Shown: positions 10,198 through 19,742 of the stretch, piece after piece
Layout: the number at the start of each line of letters is the position of its first letter
Numbering within the stretch: position 1 is the stretch's first letter
Source of the DNA: Verrucomicrobia bacterium Tous-C9LFEB
GTDB lineage: Bacteria > Verrucomicrobiota > Verrucomicrobiia > Methylacidiphilales > UBA1321
NCBI GenBank assembly: GCA_002304345.1
Contig: NEUU01000004.1
Span: forward strand, 124,001 to 188,000
DNA: 64,000 nucleotides
Direction of reading: 5' to 3'
Notes under the pieces: generated by a model
Told to the model about the DNA's origin: nothing
Databases searched by the model: none
What the model saw: only the letters and a program-made list of their open reading frames with translations
Position numbers and translations under genes: made by a program

Positions 10198-11007
10198 ATG
10201 CGGGGTGGGAAGTGGATAAGAGTCTTTAAATTGGCAGGAATCTTGAGTCTGGCGTGGGTGAGTTCGGCGCTGGCGCAAATGGGTCCGGTCGAAAATCGCA
10301 TCGAAGAAGGTAAGGGTGATGGTCCGAAGATCGAGATGCGGATTCGGCTCTTTGAGATGACCCGCGAGCAAGTGCAGGAGTTTGTCGCGAAACATGCGCC
10401 GAATCCGGGGCTCGTACCGGTGGTTGTTTTGGATCAAGCTTTGAAGACACCGAACGCGGGGATTTTGGGGATGCTGGGACAGGAATCGATGGAAGCTCTC
10501 TGGAAAGCGGTGGAGGCGACGCCGAAATTGGATGTGGTTGTTTCGCCCTCAGTGCGAGCGGCCTCTGGAGCGAAGGCGAGCCTGCGAATCGGGAGATCAT
10601 TTCGGTATCCGACGACGTTCACACCCAAGGCCGGCGAACCGGGGGTGTCTACTCCCGGCGATTACGAGACGCGACCGTTGGGCCTGAGCTTCGAAGCGAC
10701 GCCGACACTCACCGCCGACGGGAAGGCGATCGATCTGAAGTTGCGCTATGAACTTGGCTCGCTGGTCGCGTATCGCAAGTTGTCGGATCGGATCGAAAGC
10801 GCCGTGGATGGGTCGACGGATTACGAGGCGATGAACCGAATCGCGCAACCCCTCTTCAATGTGCGCCGGGCCGACCTGAGCTGTTTTGTGCGGCTGGGGA
10901 AAACGCTCTGGATTCAACTCGCGCCGGGGAACGTTGAAACCAAGGGCGTCAAACCTCCGGAGTTTGTGTTTCTGCTCGTGCAGGCGTCGGTGGTGGAGGC
11001 GAAGTAG
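10198..11007 (+). CDS. Secreted protein with a secretin-type C-terminal domain only
   Basis: The 269-residue product has a signal peptide (about 1-27, ending SSALAQ). Residues about 95-215 read like the membrane-domain part of type II/III secretins: a 'VVSPSVRAASGAKASLRIG' segment, then a tyrosine/proline-rich FRYPTTF loop, then LSFEATPTLTADGKAIDLKL, matching the 'gv.leVtPtv..dg..I.l.l' pattern. N0/N1 domains and the rest of a secretin pore are missing, and the protein is about half the minimum secretin length. It may be an accessory or remnant protein. The secretin resemblance is inferred from motif memory; a profile search would settle it. Confidence 0.6.
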   Translation: MRGGKWIRVFKLAGILSLAWVSSALAQMGPVENRIEEGKGDGPKIEMRIRLFEMTREQVQEFVAKHAPNPGLVPVVVLDQALKTPNAGILGMLGQESMEALWKAVEATPKLDVVVSPSVRAASGAKASLRIGRSFRYPTTFTPKAGEPGVSTPGDYETRPLGLSFEATPTLTADGKAIDLKLRYELGSLVAYRKLSDRIESAVDGSTDYEAMNRIAQPLFNVRRADLSCFVRLGKTLWIQLAPGNVETKGVKPPEFVFLLVQASVVEAK

Positions 11008-11341
11008 GTTTGTCTCAATATTGCGAGTCGGATCAATGCGAAGCCGAAGAAGTGATTCTGATCTGAGTTCGGTGCGGCTGAGATTCCCTGTCGAAGAGCT
11101 TGCGCCCGCCGAAGCCACCGGCTTCGGCTACACCCGGAGTTCTATCGTGGAGTTCACCCGTCGCGGTAGCGTTGTAGCCGAAACCGGTGGTTTCGGCGGG
11201 GCGAAAGCTCGCGGACCGTGGTTCGTAGCCACCTGATTTCGCAGATCGAGAGAATCTCAGTTGCTCCCTTTCTTGATTTCCTGAGTTCCAGATCAAATCT
11301 GCTGTCTTGGCGGGTTCGAGACTTCCTGATAAAAAACAGGC
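11008..11341. other. Intergenic region with a palindromic element; no gene seen
   Basis: These 334 nt before purN hold the inverted repeat at 11105-11200 and, at about 11268-11340, a segment sharing TTGATTTCCTGAGTTCC with the pyk-downstream palindrome. No open frame with a convincing start and ribosome site is seen. Confidence 0.6.
11105..11200. repeat. 28-nt inverted repeat element
   Basis: The arm at 11105-11132 (GCCGAAGCCACCGGCTTCGG core, itself near-palindromic) is repeated in inverse orientation at 11173-11200 with 26 of 28 positions matching, around a 40-nt spacer. The mismatches are compensating A/G changes in the core. It is probably a REP-type dispersed element. Confidence 0.75.
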
Positions 11342-11923
11342 ATGAAGCCATTGAAGTTGGGAGTGCTCGGTTCCGGTCGCGGGAGTAATTTTGTTTCGAT
11401 TCAGGAGGCGATTCTCGCCGGGACGCTCAACGCCACGATTGAAGTTGTGATCAGCGACAAGCCCGAGGCCCCGATTTTGGAGCATGCGCGGAAATTCGGT
11501 CTCGCTGCCGAGGCGTTGCCCGTGAGCAAGTTCAAGACCAAGCTCGAGCCGGAGATCGAAGAGAAGCTCGTTTCCATTCTCAAAGCGCATGACGTCGAAT
11601 GGGTTGTGCTCGCGGGCTATATGCGTGTGGTCAAGGCTCCGCTGCTCGACGCCTACCCGAATCGCATTATCAATATCCATCCGTCGCTCCTGCCGAAATT
11701 CAAAGGGCTCGAAGCGTGGAAGCAAGCGCTCGAGGCGGGAGAATCGAAGGCTGGTTGCACCGTGCATTATGTGAATGCCGGAGTCGACGAGGGGGAAATC
11801 ATTGCCCAGAGCGAAGTGCCAGTGCTGCCGGGAGATACGGCGGAATCGCTCCACGCGCGCATTCAGGTCGCGGAACACCAGCTCTTTCCGGCGGTGCTGC
11901 GGAAGCTTTCCGGGGCGTCATAA
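11342..11923 (+). CDS. purN: Phosphoribosylglycinamide formyltransferase PurN
   Basis: It transfers a formyl group from 10-formyltetrahydrofolate to GAR in de novo purine synthesis. The 193-residue length fits PurN. Visible motifs are the phosphate-binding GSGRGSNF near the N-terminus, the folate/catalytic NIHPSLLPKFKG and VDEGEIIAQ with the catalytic Asp. The start ATG 11342 lies directly before the conserved first beta strand. It is not clustered with other pur genes here. Confidence 0.96.
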   Translation: MKPLKLGVLGSGRGSNFVSIQEAILAGTLNATIEVVISDKPEAPILEHARKFGLAAEALPVSKFKTKLEPEIEEKLVSILKAHDVEWVVLAGYMRVVKAPLLDAYPNRIINIHPSLLPKFKGLEAWKQALEAGESKAGCTVHYVNAGVDEGEIIAQSEVPVLPGDTAESLHARIQVAEHQLFPAVLRKLSGAS

Positions 11924-12247
11924 GGAGAAGTGCAGGCGTGCCTGGGGTGCGAACAGTTTTGTTTATGGGGCGTCTCGAAACGCCCTGTAAAAATTTCGCA
12001 AAAAAAGCTTGCACGCATGAGAGATTCTGCGATCCTGCCCATCCCGCGCGAACTAGCGCCCTGTCGGACTGAGTCAATGTCTCGTCGGACGGAGTAATAG
12101 GAAGGATGCGTGTGACGGTCGAAAGATCGTCCTCCATGCGAGCTTCAAGGAAAGCACGCCACCATGAAAATGGCGTGTTTTTATTTCCTCGAATGCTGGC
12201 AGGGCGGGAAACCAGAAATAGATAGATTTTAATAGGAACAACAGGCA
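11924..12247 (+). promoter_or_regulatory. Leader region of the rpsL superoperon
   Basis: These 324 nt separate purN from rpsL and must hold the operon's promoter and leader. Structure seen: two direct repeats GTCGGACTGAGT (12063-12074) and GTCGGACGGAGT (12084-12095), 21 nt apart; a 7-bp hairpin closed by a GAAA tetraloop (12114-12131, GACGGTC/GATCGTC with one G-U pair); and a terminator-like hairpin CACGCCA/TGGCGTG (12155-12177) followed by TTTTT, 66 nt before the start codon. The last one could be an attenuator. I cannot point to a convincing -35/-10 pair. Confidence 0.5.
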
Positions 12248-12670
12248 ATGCCTACCATTAACCAATTGGTGAGAAAAGGTCGCCGTAAGGTGACTGTGAA
12301 AACGAAGTCCCCCGCGTTGAAGGGTGCCCCCCAACGTCGTGGCGTCTGTGTGCAGGTCATGACCCGCACGCCGAAGAAGCCGAATTCCGCCTTGCGTAAG
12401 GTGGCGAAGGTTCGCTTGACCAACGGTCAGGAAGTCATTGCCTACATCCCGGGTGAAGGTCACAACTTGCAGGAGCACTCGATTGTTCTCGTGCGCGGCG
12501 GTCGTGTGAAGGATTTGCCCGGTGTTCGTTACCACATCGTTCGCGGTACGTTGGACGCTCTCGGTGCTGCGGGCCCGAGCAACACGAACAAGCTCACTCG
12601 TAACGTTTCTCGTAGTAAGTACGGCGTGAAGAAGCCCAAGGCGGGCGCTGCCGCGGCTGCCAAGAAATAA
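12248..12670 (+). CDS. rpsL: Ribosomal protein S12
   Basis: S12 is a small-subunit protein at the decoding centre. The 140-residue product begins [12 protein letters not shown] and keeps the two streptomycin-contact lysines: K43 in [11 protein letters not shown] and K88 in [13 protein letters not shown]. The sequence therefore predicts a streptomycin-sensitive wild-type S12. The C-terminus has an extra Ala/Lys tail (GAAAAAKK) beyond the usual end. It is the first gene of the superoperon. Confidence 0.98.
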   Translation: MPTINQLVRKGRRKVTVKTKSPALKGAPQRRGVCVQVMTRTPKKPNSALRKVAKVRLTNGQEVIAYIPGEGHNLQEHSIVLVRGGRVKDLPGVRYHIVRGTLDALGAAGPSNTNKLTRNVSRSKYGVKKPKAGAAAAAKK

Positions 12671-12705
12671 TTTAGCAACTCCTTAACCCTTAATTTCACA
12701 AGACT

Positions 12706-13179
12706 ATGGCCAGACGCCGCAATGCCGAAAAGCGCAGCATGATCCCGGACGCGAAGTACGAGTCCCCTGTCGTTGCTCGCTTGATCAATGCTGTTATGCA
12801 GCAGGGTAAAAAATCGACTGCTCAACGTATCGTTTACGGTGCGATTGATGATGTCAATGAGACGAACAAGGACGGTAATCCGCTCGACGTGCTGACGAAG
12901 GCGCTCGAGAACGTGAAGCCCCGCCTCGAAGTCAAGTCCCGCCGCGTCGGTGGTGCCACCTATCAGGTTCCGATGGAAGTGCCGCACGAACGTCAGCTCG
13001 CTCTCGCGATGCGCTGGCTCGTCGGTTACGCCTCCAAGCGCAAGGGCGTTGCCCTCCGCAAGGCGTTGGCCTCCGAAATCAAGGAAGCCTCGACCGGTCA
13101 AGGCAGCTCCGTCAAGAAGCGTGACGACGTGCACAAGATGGCGCAGGCCAATCGTGCGTTTGCTCACTTCCGTTTCTAA
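12706..13179 (+). CDS. rpsG: Ribosomal protein S7
   Basis: S7 nucleates assembly of the 30S head and binds the 3' major domain of 16S rRNA. The 157-residue product starts MARRRNAEKRSMIPD and shows the conserved RRVGGATYQVP and MARANRAFAHF-like ends (here MAQANRAFAHFRF). It has normal length and lies 35 nt after rpsL. In many bacteria S7 represses its own operon by binding the rpsL-rpsG gap; the short gap here leaves little room for that structure. Confidence 0.98.
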   Translation: MARRRNAEKRSMIPDAKYESPVVARLINAVMQQGKKSTAQRIVYGAIDDVNETNKDGNPLDVLTKALENVKPRLEVKSRRVGGATYQVPMEVPHERQLALAMRWLVGYASKRKGVALRKALASEIKEASTGQGSSVKKRDDVHKMAQANRAFAHFRF

Positions 13180-13198
13180 TTTTTAACTGATTTTTTAT

Positions 13199-15355
13199 AT
13201 GTCGACGAACCCCAACAACCTCAAGCGCCCCTATCCGATGGAGCGTACCCGCAATATTGGTATTGCGGCGCACATCGACGCGGGTAAGACCACGCTCACC
13301 GAGCGCGTTCTTTTCTACACGGGTGCGGTCCACAAGATCGGTGAAGTGCATGAAGGCACGACCGTCACGGACTGGATGGAGCAGGAGCGCGAGCGTGGTA
13401 TCACGATCACCTCTGCCGCCACGACCTGTTTCTGGCCCGAGCGCAAGGAAGACCACATCGTCAAGCTGTACGAGGGTCAGAAGTTTCGCGTTAACATTAT
13501 CGACACTCCCGGTCACGTGGATTTCACGGCCGAAGTGGAGCGTTCGCTCCGCGTCTTGGACGGTGCCATTGCCGTGTTCTGCGGTGTGGGTGGCGTTCAA
13601 CCCCAATCGGAAACCGTCTGGCGTCAGGCCAACAAGTACGGCGTTCCCCGTATCGCGTTCGTCAACAAGATGGACCGTACTGGTGCCAATTTTAACAATG
13701 TTGTGCATGAAATGCGCGACAAGCTCGGCGCGAATGCCTGGCCCGTTTTGATCCCGCTCGGTGCGGAAGATCAGCTCAAGGGACAGATCGACGTCGTGAA
13801 TCAACGTGCGGTTGTCTATTCCGACAACGACGTGATCGGTTCGACGTACGCGCTGGAAGAAATTCCGGCCGACTTGAAGCCGATGGCGGAACAGGCCCTC
13901 AAGGACCTGATTGAAGCCGTGGCGGACAAGGATGAGGAAATCGGCATGATGTTCCTCGAGGAAAAGGTTCCGACCTCCAAGCAATTGAAGGAAGGCATCC
14001 GCCGCCTCACGATCGCCAATGAATTTATCCCCGTCGTCGGTGGCTCCGCCTTCAAGAACAAGGGCGTGCAGTTCCTCCTCGACGCGGTTGTGGATTATCT
14101 CCCGGGTCCGCTGGACATTCCTCCGGCCAAGGGTATGAATCCCGACACGCACGAGCCGGTTCCGGTTCCTGCGGACGACAGCGCGAAGTTCTGTTCGCTC
14201 GCGTTCAAGCTCTGGAGCGATCCGTTCGTCGGCAAGCTCGTATTCTTCCGTGTTTACTCGGGCATGCTCAACAAGGGCACGACCGTCTACAATCCCCGCA
14301 CGCGCAAGCGCGACCGTATCTCCCGTTTGGTGCAGATCCAGGCCGACAAGCGCGAAGAACTCGATACCGTGTACGCTGGCGACATCGCCGCGATCGTGGG
14401 CATCAAGGACGTGAAGACGGGCGACACGCTTTGCATCGAAGATTTCGACGTGATTCTCGAACCGCCGTCCTTCCCCGAGCCGGTCATTTCCATGGCCATC
14501 GAGCCGAAGACCAAGGGCGACCGTGAAAAGATGGGCGAAAGCCTCGGCCGCTTGGTCGAAGAAGATCCGACTCTTGTGGTGAAATCCAACGAAGAGACCG
14601 GCCAGACCATTATTGCGGGCATGGGTGAACTTCACCTCGACATTATTTGCGACCGTTTGCGCCGCGAATTCAATGTGGAAACCAACGCCGGCGCGCCTCA
14701 GATCGCCTATCGCGAAACCGTCACGAAGTCGTCCGGTGGCGAAGGCAAGCTCGTCAAGCAGTCGGGTGGTCGTGGTCAGTACGGTCACGTCATTCTCGAA
14801 ATCATCCCGAACGAGCGCGGCAAGGGTATCGTCATTGAGAGCAAGGTTGTCGGTGGTAATATTCCCAAGGAATACATCGGACCTTGTAAAAAGGGTGTTG
14901 AAGAAGCGCTGCTCAACGGCGTCGTCAACGGCTCCCAGGTCATCGACGTTACGGTCAATATTTTGGATGGTTCCTACCACGAAGTCGACTCCAACGAACT
15001 CGCGTTCAAGATGGCGGCCATTTTCGCCGTGCAGGACGCGATGAAGAAGGCGAGCCCGATTCTGTTGGAACCGATGATGAAGGTCGAAGTGTCGACGCCT
15101 GATGAATATCAGGGCGACATCCTCGGCGACTTGAACCGCCGCCGCGGCAAGATCATGAATGTTGAGGCGAAGCACAAGACTTCACTCGTCCACGCGGAAG
15201 TTCCGCTGTCGGAAATGTTCGGTTACGTCAATACGATCCGTTCCATGTCCAAGGGCCGTGCGGCCTATACGATGGAGCCGTCGCACTTTGAACAGGTGCC
15301 TGCGCAGATTGTCGCGCAGATCGTCGACAAAAAAGGCGACAAAAAGAAAGCATAG
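13199..15355 (+). CDS. fusA: Elongation factor G
   Basis: EF-G is the GTPase that drives translocation and, with RRF, ribosome recycling. The 718-residue product has G1 AHIDAGKTT, switch [13 protein letters not shown]3 DTPGHVDFT and G4 NKMDRTGAN, then domains II-V including the domain IV segment [11 protein letters not shown] 13-residue N-terminal extension precedes the usual start. It lies 19 nt after rpsG. The next gene is rpsJ, not tuf, which is the gene order of Chlamydiae. Confidence 0.98.
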   Translation: MSTNPNNLKRPYPMERTRNIGIAAHIDAGKTTLTERVLFYTGAVHKIGEVHEGTTVTDWMEQERERGITITSAATTCFWPERKEDHIVKLYEGQKFRVNIIDTPGHVDFTAEVERSLRVLDGAIAVFCGVGGVQPQSETVWRQANKYGVPRIAFVNKMDRTGANFNNVVHEMRDKLGANAWPVLIPLGAEDQLKGQIDVVNQRAVVYSDNDVIGSTYALEEIPADLKPMAEQALKDLIEAVADKDEEIGMMFLEEKVPTSKQLKEGIRRLTIANEFIPVVGGSAFKNKGVQFLLDAVVDYLPGPLDIPPAKGMNPDTHEPVPVPADDSAKFCSLAFKLWSDPFVGKLVFFRVYSGMLNKGTTVYNPRTRKRDRISRLVQIQADKREELDTVYAGDIAAIVGIKDVKTGDTLCIEDFDVILEPPSFPEPVISMAIEPKTKGDREKMGESLGRLVEEDPTLVVKSNEETGQTIIAGMGELHLDIICDRLRREFNVETNAGAPQIAYRETVTKSSGGEGKLVKQSGGRGQYGHVILEIIPNERGKGIVIESKVVGGNIPKEYIGPCKKGVEEALLNGVVNGSQVIDVTVNILDGSYHEVDSNELAFKMAAIFAVQDAMKKASPILLEPMMKVEVSTPDEYQGDILGDLNRRRGKIMNVEAKHKTSLVHAEVPLSEMFGYVNTIRSMSKGRAAYTMEPSHFEQVPAQIVAQIVDKKGDKKKA

Positions 15356-15358
15356 TCT

Positions 15359-15667
15359 ATGGCAGACACACGCATACGCATTCGTTTGAAAGGTTTTGAT
15401 TACCGCTTGCTCGATCGGGCAGCGACGGAAATCGCAGAAACCGCTTCGCGCACCGGTTCCACGGTGGCGGGTCCCATCCCGCTCCCGACGAAAATCGAGC
15501 GCTACACGGTCAACCGTTCCCCGCACGTGGATAAAAAGAGCATGGATCAGTTTGAGATGCGCACGCACAAGCGGCTCATCGACATTCTTCAGCCGACGGC
15601 GAAAACCGTGGACGAACTGAAGAAGCTGAACCTGCCTGCAGGCGTGGATATCACCATCAAGATCTAG
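15359..15667 (+). CDS. rpsJ: Ribosomal protein S10
   Basis: S10 is part of the 30S head and also the NusE antitermination factor. The 102-residue product reads [19 protein letters not shown] and ends with the [10 protein letters not shown] form typical of S10. Its ATG is 3 nt past the fusA stop, so the str and S10 operons are physically joined and probably translationally coupled here. Confidence 0.98.
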   Translation: MADTRIRIRLKGFDYRLLDRAATEIAETASRTGSTVAGPIPLPTKIERYTVNRSPHVDKKSMDQFEMRTHKRLIDILQPTAKTVDELKKLNLPAGVDITIKI

Positions 15668-15699
15668 TCCCGTACGGGCAACTTTAACTGTAACGAGAT

Positions 15700-16395
15700 A
15701 TGAGCATCGGCATTTTAGGTCAAAAAATCGGGATGACCCGCGTCTACGACGGCACGGGCGTGATCACGCCGGTCACCGTCATTCTGGCGGAACCCAACAG
15801 CGTTCTTCAGGTCAAGGGCCAGGAGAAGGAAGGTTATACTTCCGTCCAGCTCGGCGCCTTCGACACGACTGAAAAGCGCGTTTCCAAGCCGGAAGCCGGA
15901 CACTTCAAGAAGGCGGGCGCAGCCCCCAAGAAGTTCGTCCGCGAATTCCGCACCAACGGCGACGAAGCCAAGGTCGGTGATCAAATCACCGTCACCCGCT
16001 TCCAGGCCGGACAATTGGTTGATGTCATCGGCATCTCCAAGGGTAAAGGTTTCCAGGGCGTCATGAAGAAGCACAACTTCGCCGGTCAGGGAGCCGCGCA
16101 CGGTAGCAAAACGCACCGTCGTAACGGCGCCATCGGCGAACGTTCCACTCCTGGTCGCATTTACAAGAATCACGGCATGCCCGGTCACATGGGTGACGAG
16201 CGCGTGACGGTCCAGAACTTGCGCGTGGTGCAGGTTCGCGAAGCTGACAACGTCTTGCTCGTCAGCGGAGCGGTCCCCGGCGCCGCCGGCAGCTACGTGG
16301 TGGTTCGCACCGCGATCAAGGGCCAGCCCAAGGTGGTTCAGGTCCAAGACTCCAAGCCGCAGAACCCGATGAAGGCTTCCAAGGCCAAGAAATAA
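15700..16395 (+). CDS. rplC: Ribosomal protein L3
   Basis: L3 binds near the 23S 3' end and starts 50S assembly. The 231-residue product has the N-terminal GILGQKIGMTRVYD and the central GKGFQGVMKKHNFAGQGAAH loop that reaches toward the peptidyl-transferase centre, with the PGRIYKNHGMPGHMG segment. It ends in a short KASKAKK tail. It lies 32 nt after rpsJ and 6 nt before rplD. Confidence 0.97.
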   Translation: MSIGILGQKIGMTRVYDGTGVITPVTVILAEPNSVLQVKGQEKEGYTSVQLGAFDTTEKRVSKPEAGHFKKAGAAPKKFVREFRTNGDEAKVGDQITVTRFQAGQLVDVIGISKGKGFQGVMKKHNFAGQGAAHGSKTHRRNGAIGERSTPGRIYKNHGMPGHMGDERVTVQNLRVVQVREADNVLLVSGAVPGAAGSYVVVRTAIKGQPKVVQVQDSKPQNPMKASKAKK

Positions 16396-16401
16396 GATCA
16401 C

Positions 16402-17019
16402 ATGAAAGCGACTCCTCTTTCCGCGGCCGACGCCGCCAGCAAACTTAAGGTGGAATTGATCTCCAACGGGATCGGCACCCAAGCGGTGCAGGAAACCGTT
16501 GTGGCCTATCAGGCGAATCGCCGTGCGGGAACGCACTCGACCCTGACCAAGGCGACGGTCAACCGTTCCGGCAAAAAGCCGTGGCGCCAAAAAGGAACGG
16601 GTAACGCCCGTTCCGGTTATGCCTCCTCGCCCGTGTGGCGTGGCGGTGGCGTGGTCTTCGGACCGCACCCGCGCGACTATTCCAAGAAGACCCCGAAAAA
16701 GGTCAAGCAGCTCGCTCTCCGCAAGGTTCTGAGCGCTCGCGTGATCGACGGCGAAGTGTTCGTGATCCAAGCGCCCACCCTGGCGAAAGCCAAGACGGCC
16801 GAGTTGATCAAGACGCTCAGCCCGATCGTCGGCAAGAACGACACCGCGTTGCTCGTTCTCGAGACGGCGGATCAGAATGTTTATCTCGCGGCCCGGAATA
16901 ATCCCCGGATCGAAACCACCACCGGTGCCCATGTCAACGCCGAGCAATTGCTCCGCTACGACAAGGTGCTCGTGACTGAAGGAGCCCTCGCGAAACTCTC
17001 CGAGCGTTTGCAGGACTAA
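16402..17019 (+). CDS. rplD: Ribosomal protein L4
   Basis: L4 lines the peptide exit tunnel; in gamma-proteobacteria it also represses its operon. The 205-residue product has the tunnel-loop hallmark RSGKKPWRQKGTGNARSG and the WRGGGVVFGPHPRDYS segment. It lies 6 nt after rplC and 10 nt before rplW. Confidence 0.97.
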   Translation: MKATPLSAADAASKLKVELISNGIGTQAVQETVVAYQANRRAGTHSTLTKATVNRSGKKPWRQKGTGNARSGYASSPVWRGGGVVFGPHPRDYSKKTPKKVKQLALRKVLSARVIDGEVFVIQAPTLAKAKTAELIKTLSPIVGKNDTALLVLETADQNVYLAARNNPRIETTTGAHVNAEQLLRYDKVLVTEGALAKLSERLQD

Positions 17020-17029
17020 AAGGAATACT

Positions 17030-17314
17030 ATGCGCGACCCATTTTTGATCATCAAGACGACCCGCGTCACCGAAAAGAGCACGGCGTTGAGCGAGAAGCA
17101 CAACCAGTACACCTTCAAGGTGGCGGTTGATGCGACCAAGCAGGAAATCAAGTACGCCGTCAAGACGCTCTTCAAGAAGGACGTTGTCAGCGTCAACACG
17201 TTGCAGGTTGGCGGCAAGGTCAAGCGGGAAAAAACCGCTCATTTCGGCAAGCGGCCCGATTGGAAGAAGGCCATTGTCACCCTGAAGGCTGGCGAGAAGA
17301 TTGAACTCGTCTAA
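17030..17314 (+). CDS. rplW: Ribosomal protein L23
   Basis: L23 sits at the exit-tunnel mouth and docks trigger factor and SRP. The 94-residue product shows the family core [17 protein letters not shown] and [10 protein letters not shown]. Length and position between L4 and L2 are canonical. Confidence 0.96.
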   Translation: MRDPFLIIKTTRVTEKSTALSEKHNQYTFKVAVDATKQEIKYAVKTLFKKDVVSVNTLQVGGKVKREKTAHFGKRPDWKKAIVTLKAGEKIELV

Positions 17315-17334
17315 AGACACTGGAGCACAAGCAT

Positions 17335-18177
17335 ATGGCACTTAAAAAATTTCGCCCCCTGACGCCGTCCCAACGGTTTACGGAACTGTCGAGCTTCGAT
17401 GAAGTCACGACATCCAAACCGTACGCGCCCTTGACCGAGCGCCTCTACAAAAGCGGTGGTCGTAACAATCACGGTCGCTTGACCTCGCGCCACATCGGCG
17501 GCGGTCACAAGCAGCGCTATCGCATCATCGATTTCAAGCGTAACAAGCATGGCGTCAAAGCCGTCGTCGAGACGATCGAATACGATCCGGCCCGCACGTC
17601 GTACATCGCCCTGGTGAAGTACACCGACAACGAACGCCGCTACATCATCGCCCCCCTCGGGCTGAAGGTGGGCGCGACGGTCGAGAGCGGTCCCAAGGCC
17701 GAACCCGAGATCGGTAATTCGCTCCCGCTGGAATTGATTCCGCTGAGCGCGCCGATTCACAATATTGAAATGATGCCCGGCCGTGGCGGCCAGCTCGTCC
17801 GCACTGCGGGCGGCAACGCGACGATCATGTCGGTCGACGCCGGTTATGCGCAGGTCCGCCTGCCCTCCGGTGAAATCCGCAAGCTCTACGGCAAGTGCTA
17901 TGCGACGATCGGCCAGATCGGCAACATTGAACACGAAAACGTTTCGCTCGGCAAAGCCGGTCGCAGCCGTTGGCTCGGACGCCGTCCGACGGTTCGCGGT
18001 ATGGTGATGAACCCGATTGACCACCCGAATGGTGGCGGTCAGGGCAAGAGCAAGGGTGGTGGCGGACGTCAGCATCCTGTGTCGCCGTGGGGCCAGTTGG
18101 CCAAGGGCTTGAAGACTCGTCCGAAGTACAAGCCTTCGAACAAATTCATCGTGCAACGCCGCAAAAAGAAGAGCTAA
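17335..18177 (+). CDS. rplB: Ribosomal protein L2
   Basis: L2 is needed for subunit association and peptidyl-transferase activity. The 280-residue product has [19 protein letters not shown] near the N-terminus and the C-terminal [12 protein letters not shown] with the conserved His. The start ATG 17335 is 20 nt after rplW. Length is normal. Confidence 0.98.
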   Translation: MALKKFRPLTPSQRFTELSSFDEVTTSKPYAPLTERLYKSGGRNNHGRLTSRHIGGGHKQRYRIIDFKRNKHGVKAVVETIEYDPARTSYIALVKYTDNERRYIIAPLGLKVGATVESGPKAEPEIGNSLPLELIPLSAPIHNIEMMPGRGGQLVRTAGGNATIMSVDAGYAQVRLPSGEIRKLYGKCYATIGQIGNIEHENVSLGKAGRSRWLGRRPTVRGMVMNPIDHPNGGGQGKSKGGGGRQHPVSPWGQLAKGLKTRPKYKPSNKFIVQRRKKKS

Positions 18178-18205
18178 CCGGCTTACTGAAAAAAGAGATT
18201 GAGTT

Positions 18206-18484
18206 ATGGGCAGAAGCTTAAAAAAAGGTCCGTTTGTTGATGATCACCTGATGCGCAAGATCGAGGCGATGACCGCCGCGACGGCGAAGAAGCCGATCAA
18301 AACCTGGTCCCGGCGTTCCCTGATCACCCCGGACTTTGTCGGACACACCTTCCTGGTGCACAACGGCAAGATTTTCAATTCGGTGTTCGTGACGGAAAAC
18401 ATGGTGGGACATCGGTTGGGCGAATTTTCGCCGACCCGTACGTTCCGCAAGCATGGACAGCACACTGAAAAGGCTGCCAAGTAG
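18206..18484 (+). CDS. rpsS: Ribosomal protein S19
   Basis: S19 pairs with S13 in the 30S head. The 92-residue product starts [16 protein letters not shown] and contains [20 protein letters not shown] and the end [13 protein letters not shown]. Its last ten codons overlap, in a different frame, the start of an extra gene that is not part of the usual S10 operon. Confidence 0.98.
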   Translation: MGRSLKKGPFVDDHLMRKIEAMTAATAKKPIKTWSRRSLITPDFVGHTFLVHNGKIFNSVFVTENMVGHRLGEFSPTRTFRKHGQHTEKAAK

Positions 18485-19229
18485 TAGACGTATTTGGCTG
18501 GTTGGATTTTTCGGGCTGAGCCTGGTGCTTGGTCCGGTTGGCGCTGAGACGCCGACGAATCGTTCTTTGAAGGATGGAAAAGCGGAGACAGTCCTGCGGG
18601 TGAAAGACTCGCGGGAGGAACTGTTGAAGACGATCGAGCAGTTGACGGAAAGCGTCGCATTGGCCAACGCCGAGGCGGATTTCTTCCGGCAGCTTTATCA
18701 AGAGCAGCGGCTGCGTTACGAAGCCCTCGGGGTGGATGCCCTGACGGCGGACGAAAAGCGGTTGCAGGAGCGAGTGCTGGCAGCGGTCAAAGAGGCCTAC
18801 CAGTGCGAGCAAAAGCGGCGCGAAAGCGCGAAGGCTCTGGAGATTCTGTTGGCGGCCAGCGAAGACCTGATTCGCGACGCGCAGCAGCTCAACCCGCAGA
18901 AGCGGGCCGAGTACGAAGTCGCCGTGCGAATGGCGAAAAGTGTGCTCGAGGGGAGAGGCCAGGGATCGATTCCTATTGGCACCTCGCTCAAAGATGGTAA
19001 GATCGTCGACCTTAATGGTGAATTGAAGACCGTCGTCATCAACCTGGGTAAGAGCCAGGGGGTGAAGGAAGGGATGCCATTTTGGGTCATCCGCAATGAG
19101 AAAGTGATCGGACGGTTGATGGTGGTCATCGTACGCGAGCAGTTGAGCGCGGCGCTGGTGGACCTGTCATCGGTCGATAAAACGAATTTAAAAGTGGGCG
19201 ACCGAGTCGCCGTGGCAGCGGAAAAATAG
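18453..19229 (+). CDS. Secreted coiled-coil protein inserted in the S10 operon
   Basis: The 258-residue product lies between rpsS and rplV, where bacteria normally have nothing. Its ATG is inside rpsS (32-nt overlap) and no Shine-Dalgarno is evident, so translation probably depends on rpsS termination. It has a likely signal peptide (residues about 1-31, [16 protein letters not shown] core, cleavage near GAETP). A charged helical, probably coiled-coil region (about 45-150) is rich in E/K/L/A. A C-terminal beta domain (about 180-258) has '[19 protein letters not shown]' and 'LKVGDRVAV', reminiscent of MreC- or FlgT-like barrel modules. Base composition and codon use match the neighbours. I do not recognise a family; an envelope-structural role is inference. 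Confidence 0.8.
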   Translation: MDSTLKRLPSSRRIWLVGFFGLSLVLGPVGAETPTNRSLKDGKAETVLRVKDSREELLKTIEQLTESVALANAEADFFRQLYQEQRLRYEALGVDALTADEKRLQERVLAAVKEAYQCEQKRRESAKALEILLAASEDLIRDAQQLNPQKRAEYEVAVRMAKSVLEGRGQGSIPIGTSLKDGKIVDLNGELKTVVINLGKSQGVKEGMPFWVIRNEKVIGRLMVVIVREQLSAALVDLSSVDKTNLKVGDRVAVAAEK

Positions 19230-19307
19230 ACGCCGCCAGAAACAACGGGCAGCCTGAAGTTGCCCGCGTGAGAGAGAAAAGAAAAAACGAGAAGAGTTGG
19301 ACTGATT

Positions 19308-19709
19308 ATGGAAGTGAAAGCAATTACAAGATTTGCGCGCATTTCCGCCTTTAAGGCGCGGGAAGTGACGCGGGAAATCCAGGGAATGTCAGCTTTGCTG
19401 GCTCTGGACGTGGTACGCTTTTCGCCGAAGAAGGCGGCGCGGCTCGTCAGCAAGACCCTGGCTACCGCCATCGCCAACGCCGAGAACAACAATCACCTGA
19501 AGGCGCAGAACCTCTTCATCAAGGAAGCGGTCGTGGGTGAAGGCCCGACGTTCAAACGGTTCCAGCCCAAGGCGCGCGGCAGCGCCGGCCCGATCCGCAA
19601 GCGCACGGCCCACATCAAGATCATTCTCATCGAACAAGAAGTGAAACAGGAAAAGAAAGCCAAGAAGGCCGCCAAGACCGAAGCCGCCAAACCGGAGGCT
19701 AAGAGCTAA
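19308..19709 (+). CDS. rplV: Ribosomal protein L22
   Basis: L22 lines the exit tunnel. The 133-residue product shows RFSPKKAARLVSKTLATAIANAENN and the tunnel-hairpin region FKRFQPKARGSAGPIRKR. It ends in a 20-residue Lys/Ala/Glu tail absent from most L22 proteins. It is preceded by a 78-nt gap holding a hairpin CGGGCA/TGCCCG (19245-19265). Confidence 0.97.
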   Translation: MEVKAITRFARISAFKAREVTREIQGMSALLALDVVRFSPKKAARLVSKTLATAIANAENNNHLKAQNLFIKEAVVGEGPTFKRFQPKARGSAGPIRKRTAHIKIILIEQEVKQEKKAKKAAKTEAAKPEAKS

Positions 19710-19742
19710 GCGTTCAATCGCCTAGAGCTAAGAGCTAAATTT

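Noticed and set aside
13112-15175. 687-aa minus-strand frame opposite fusA
   Set aside because: Shadow of the EF-G coding sequence in a GC-rich genome; it has no motif, and no start signal fits the operon.
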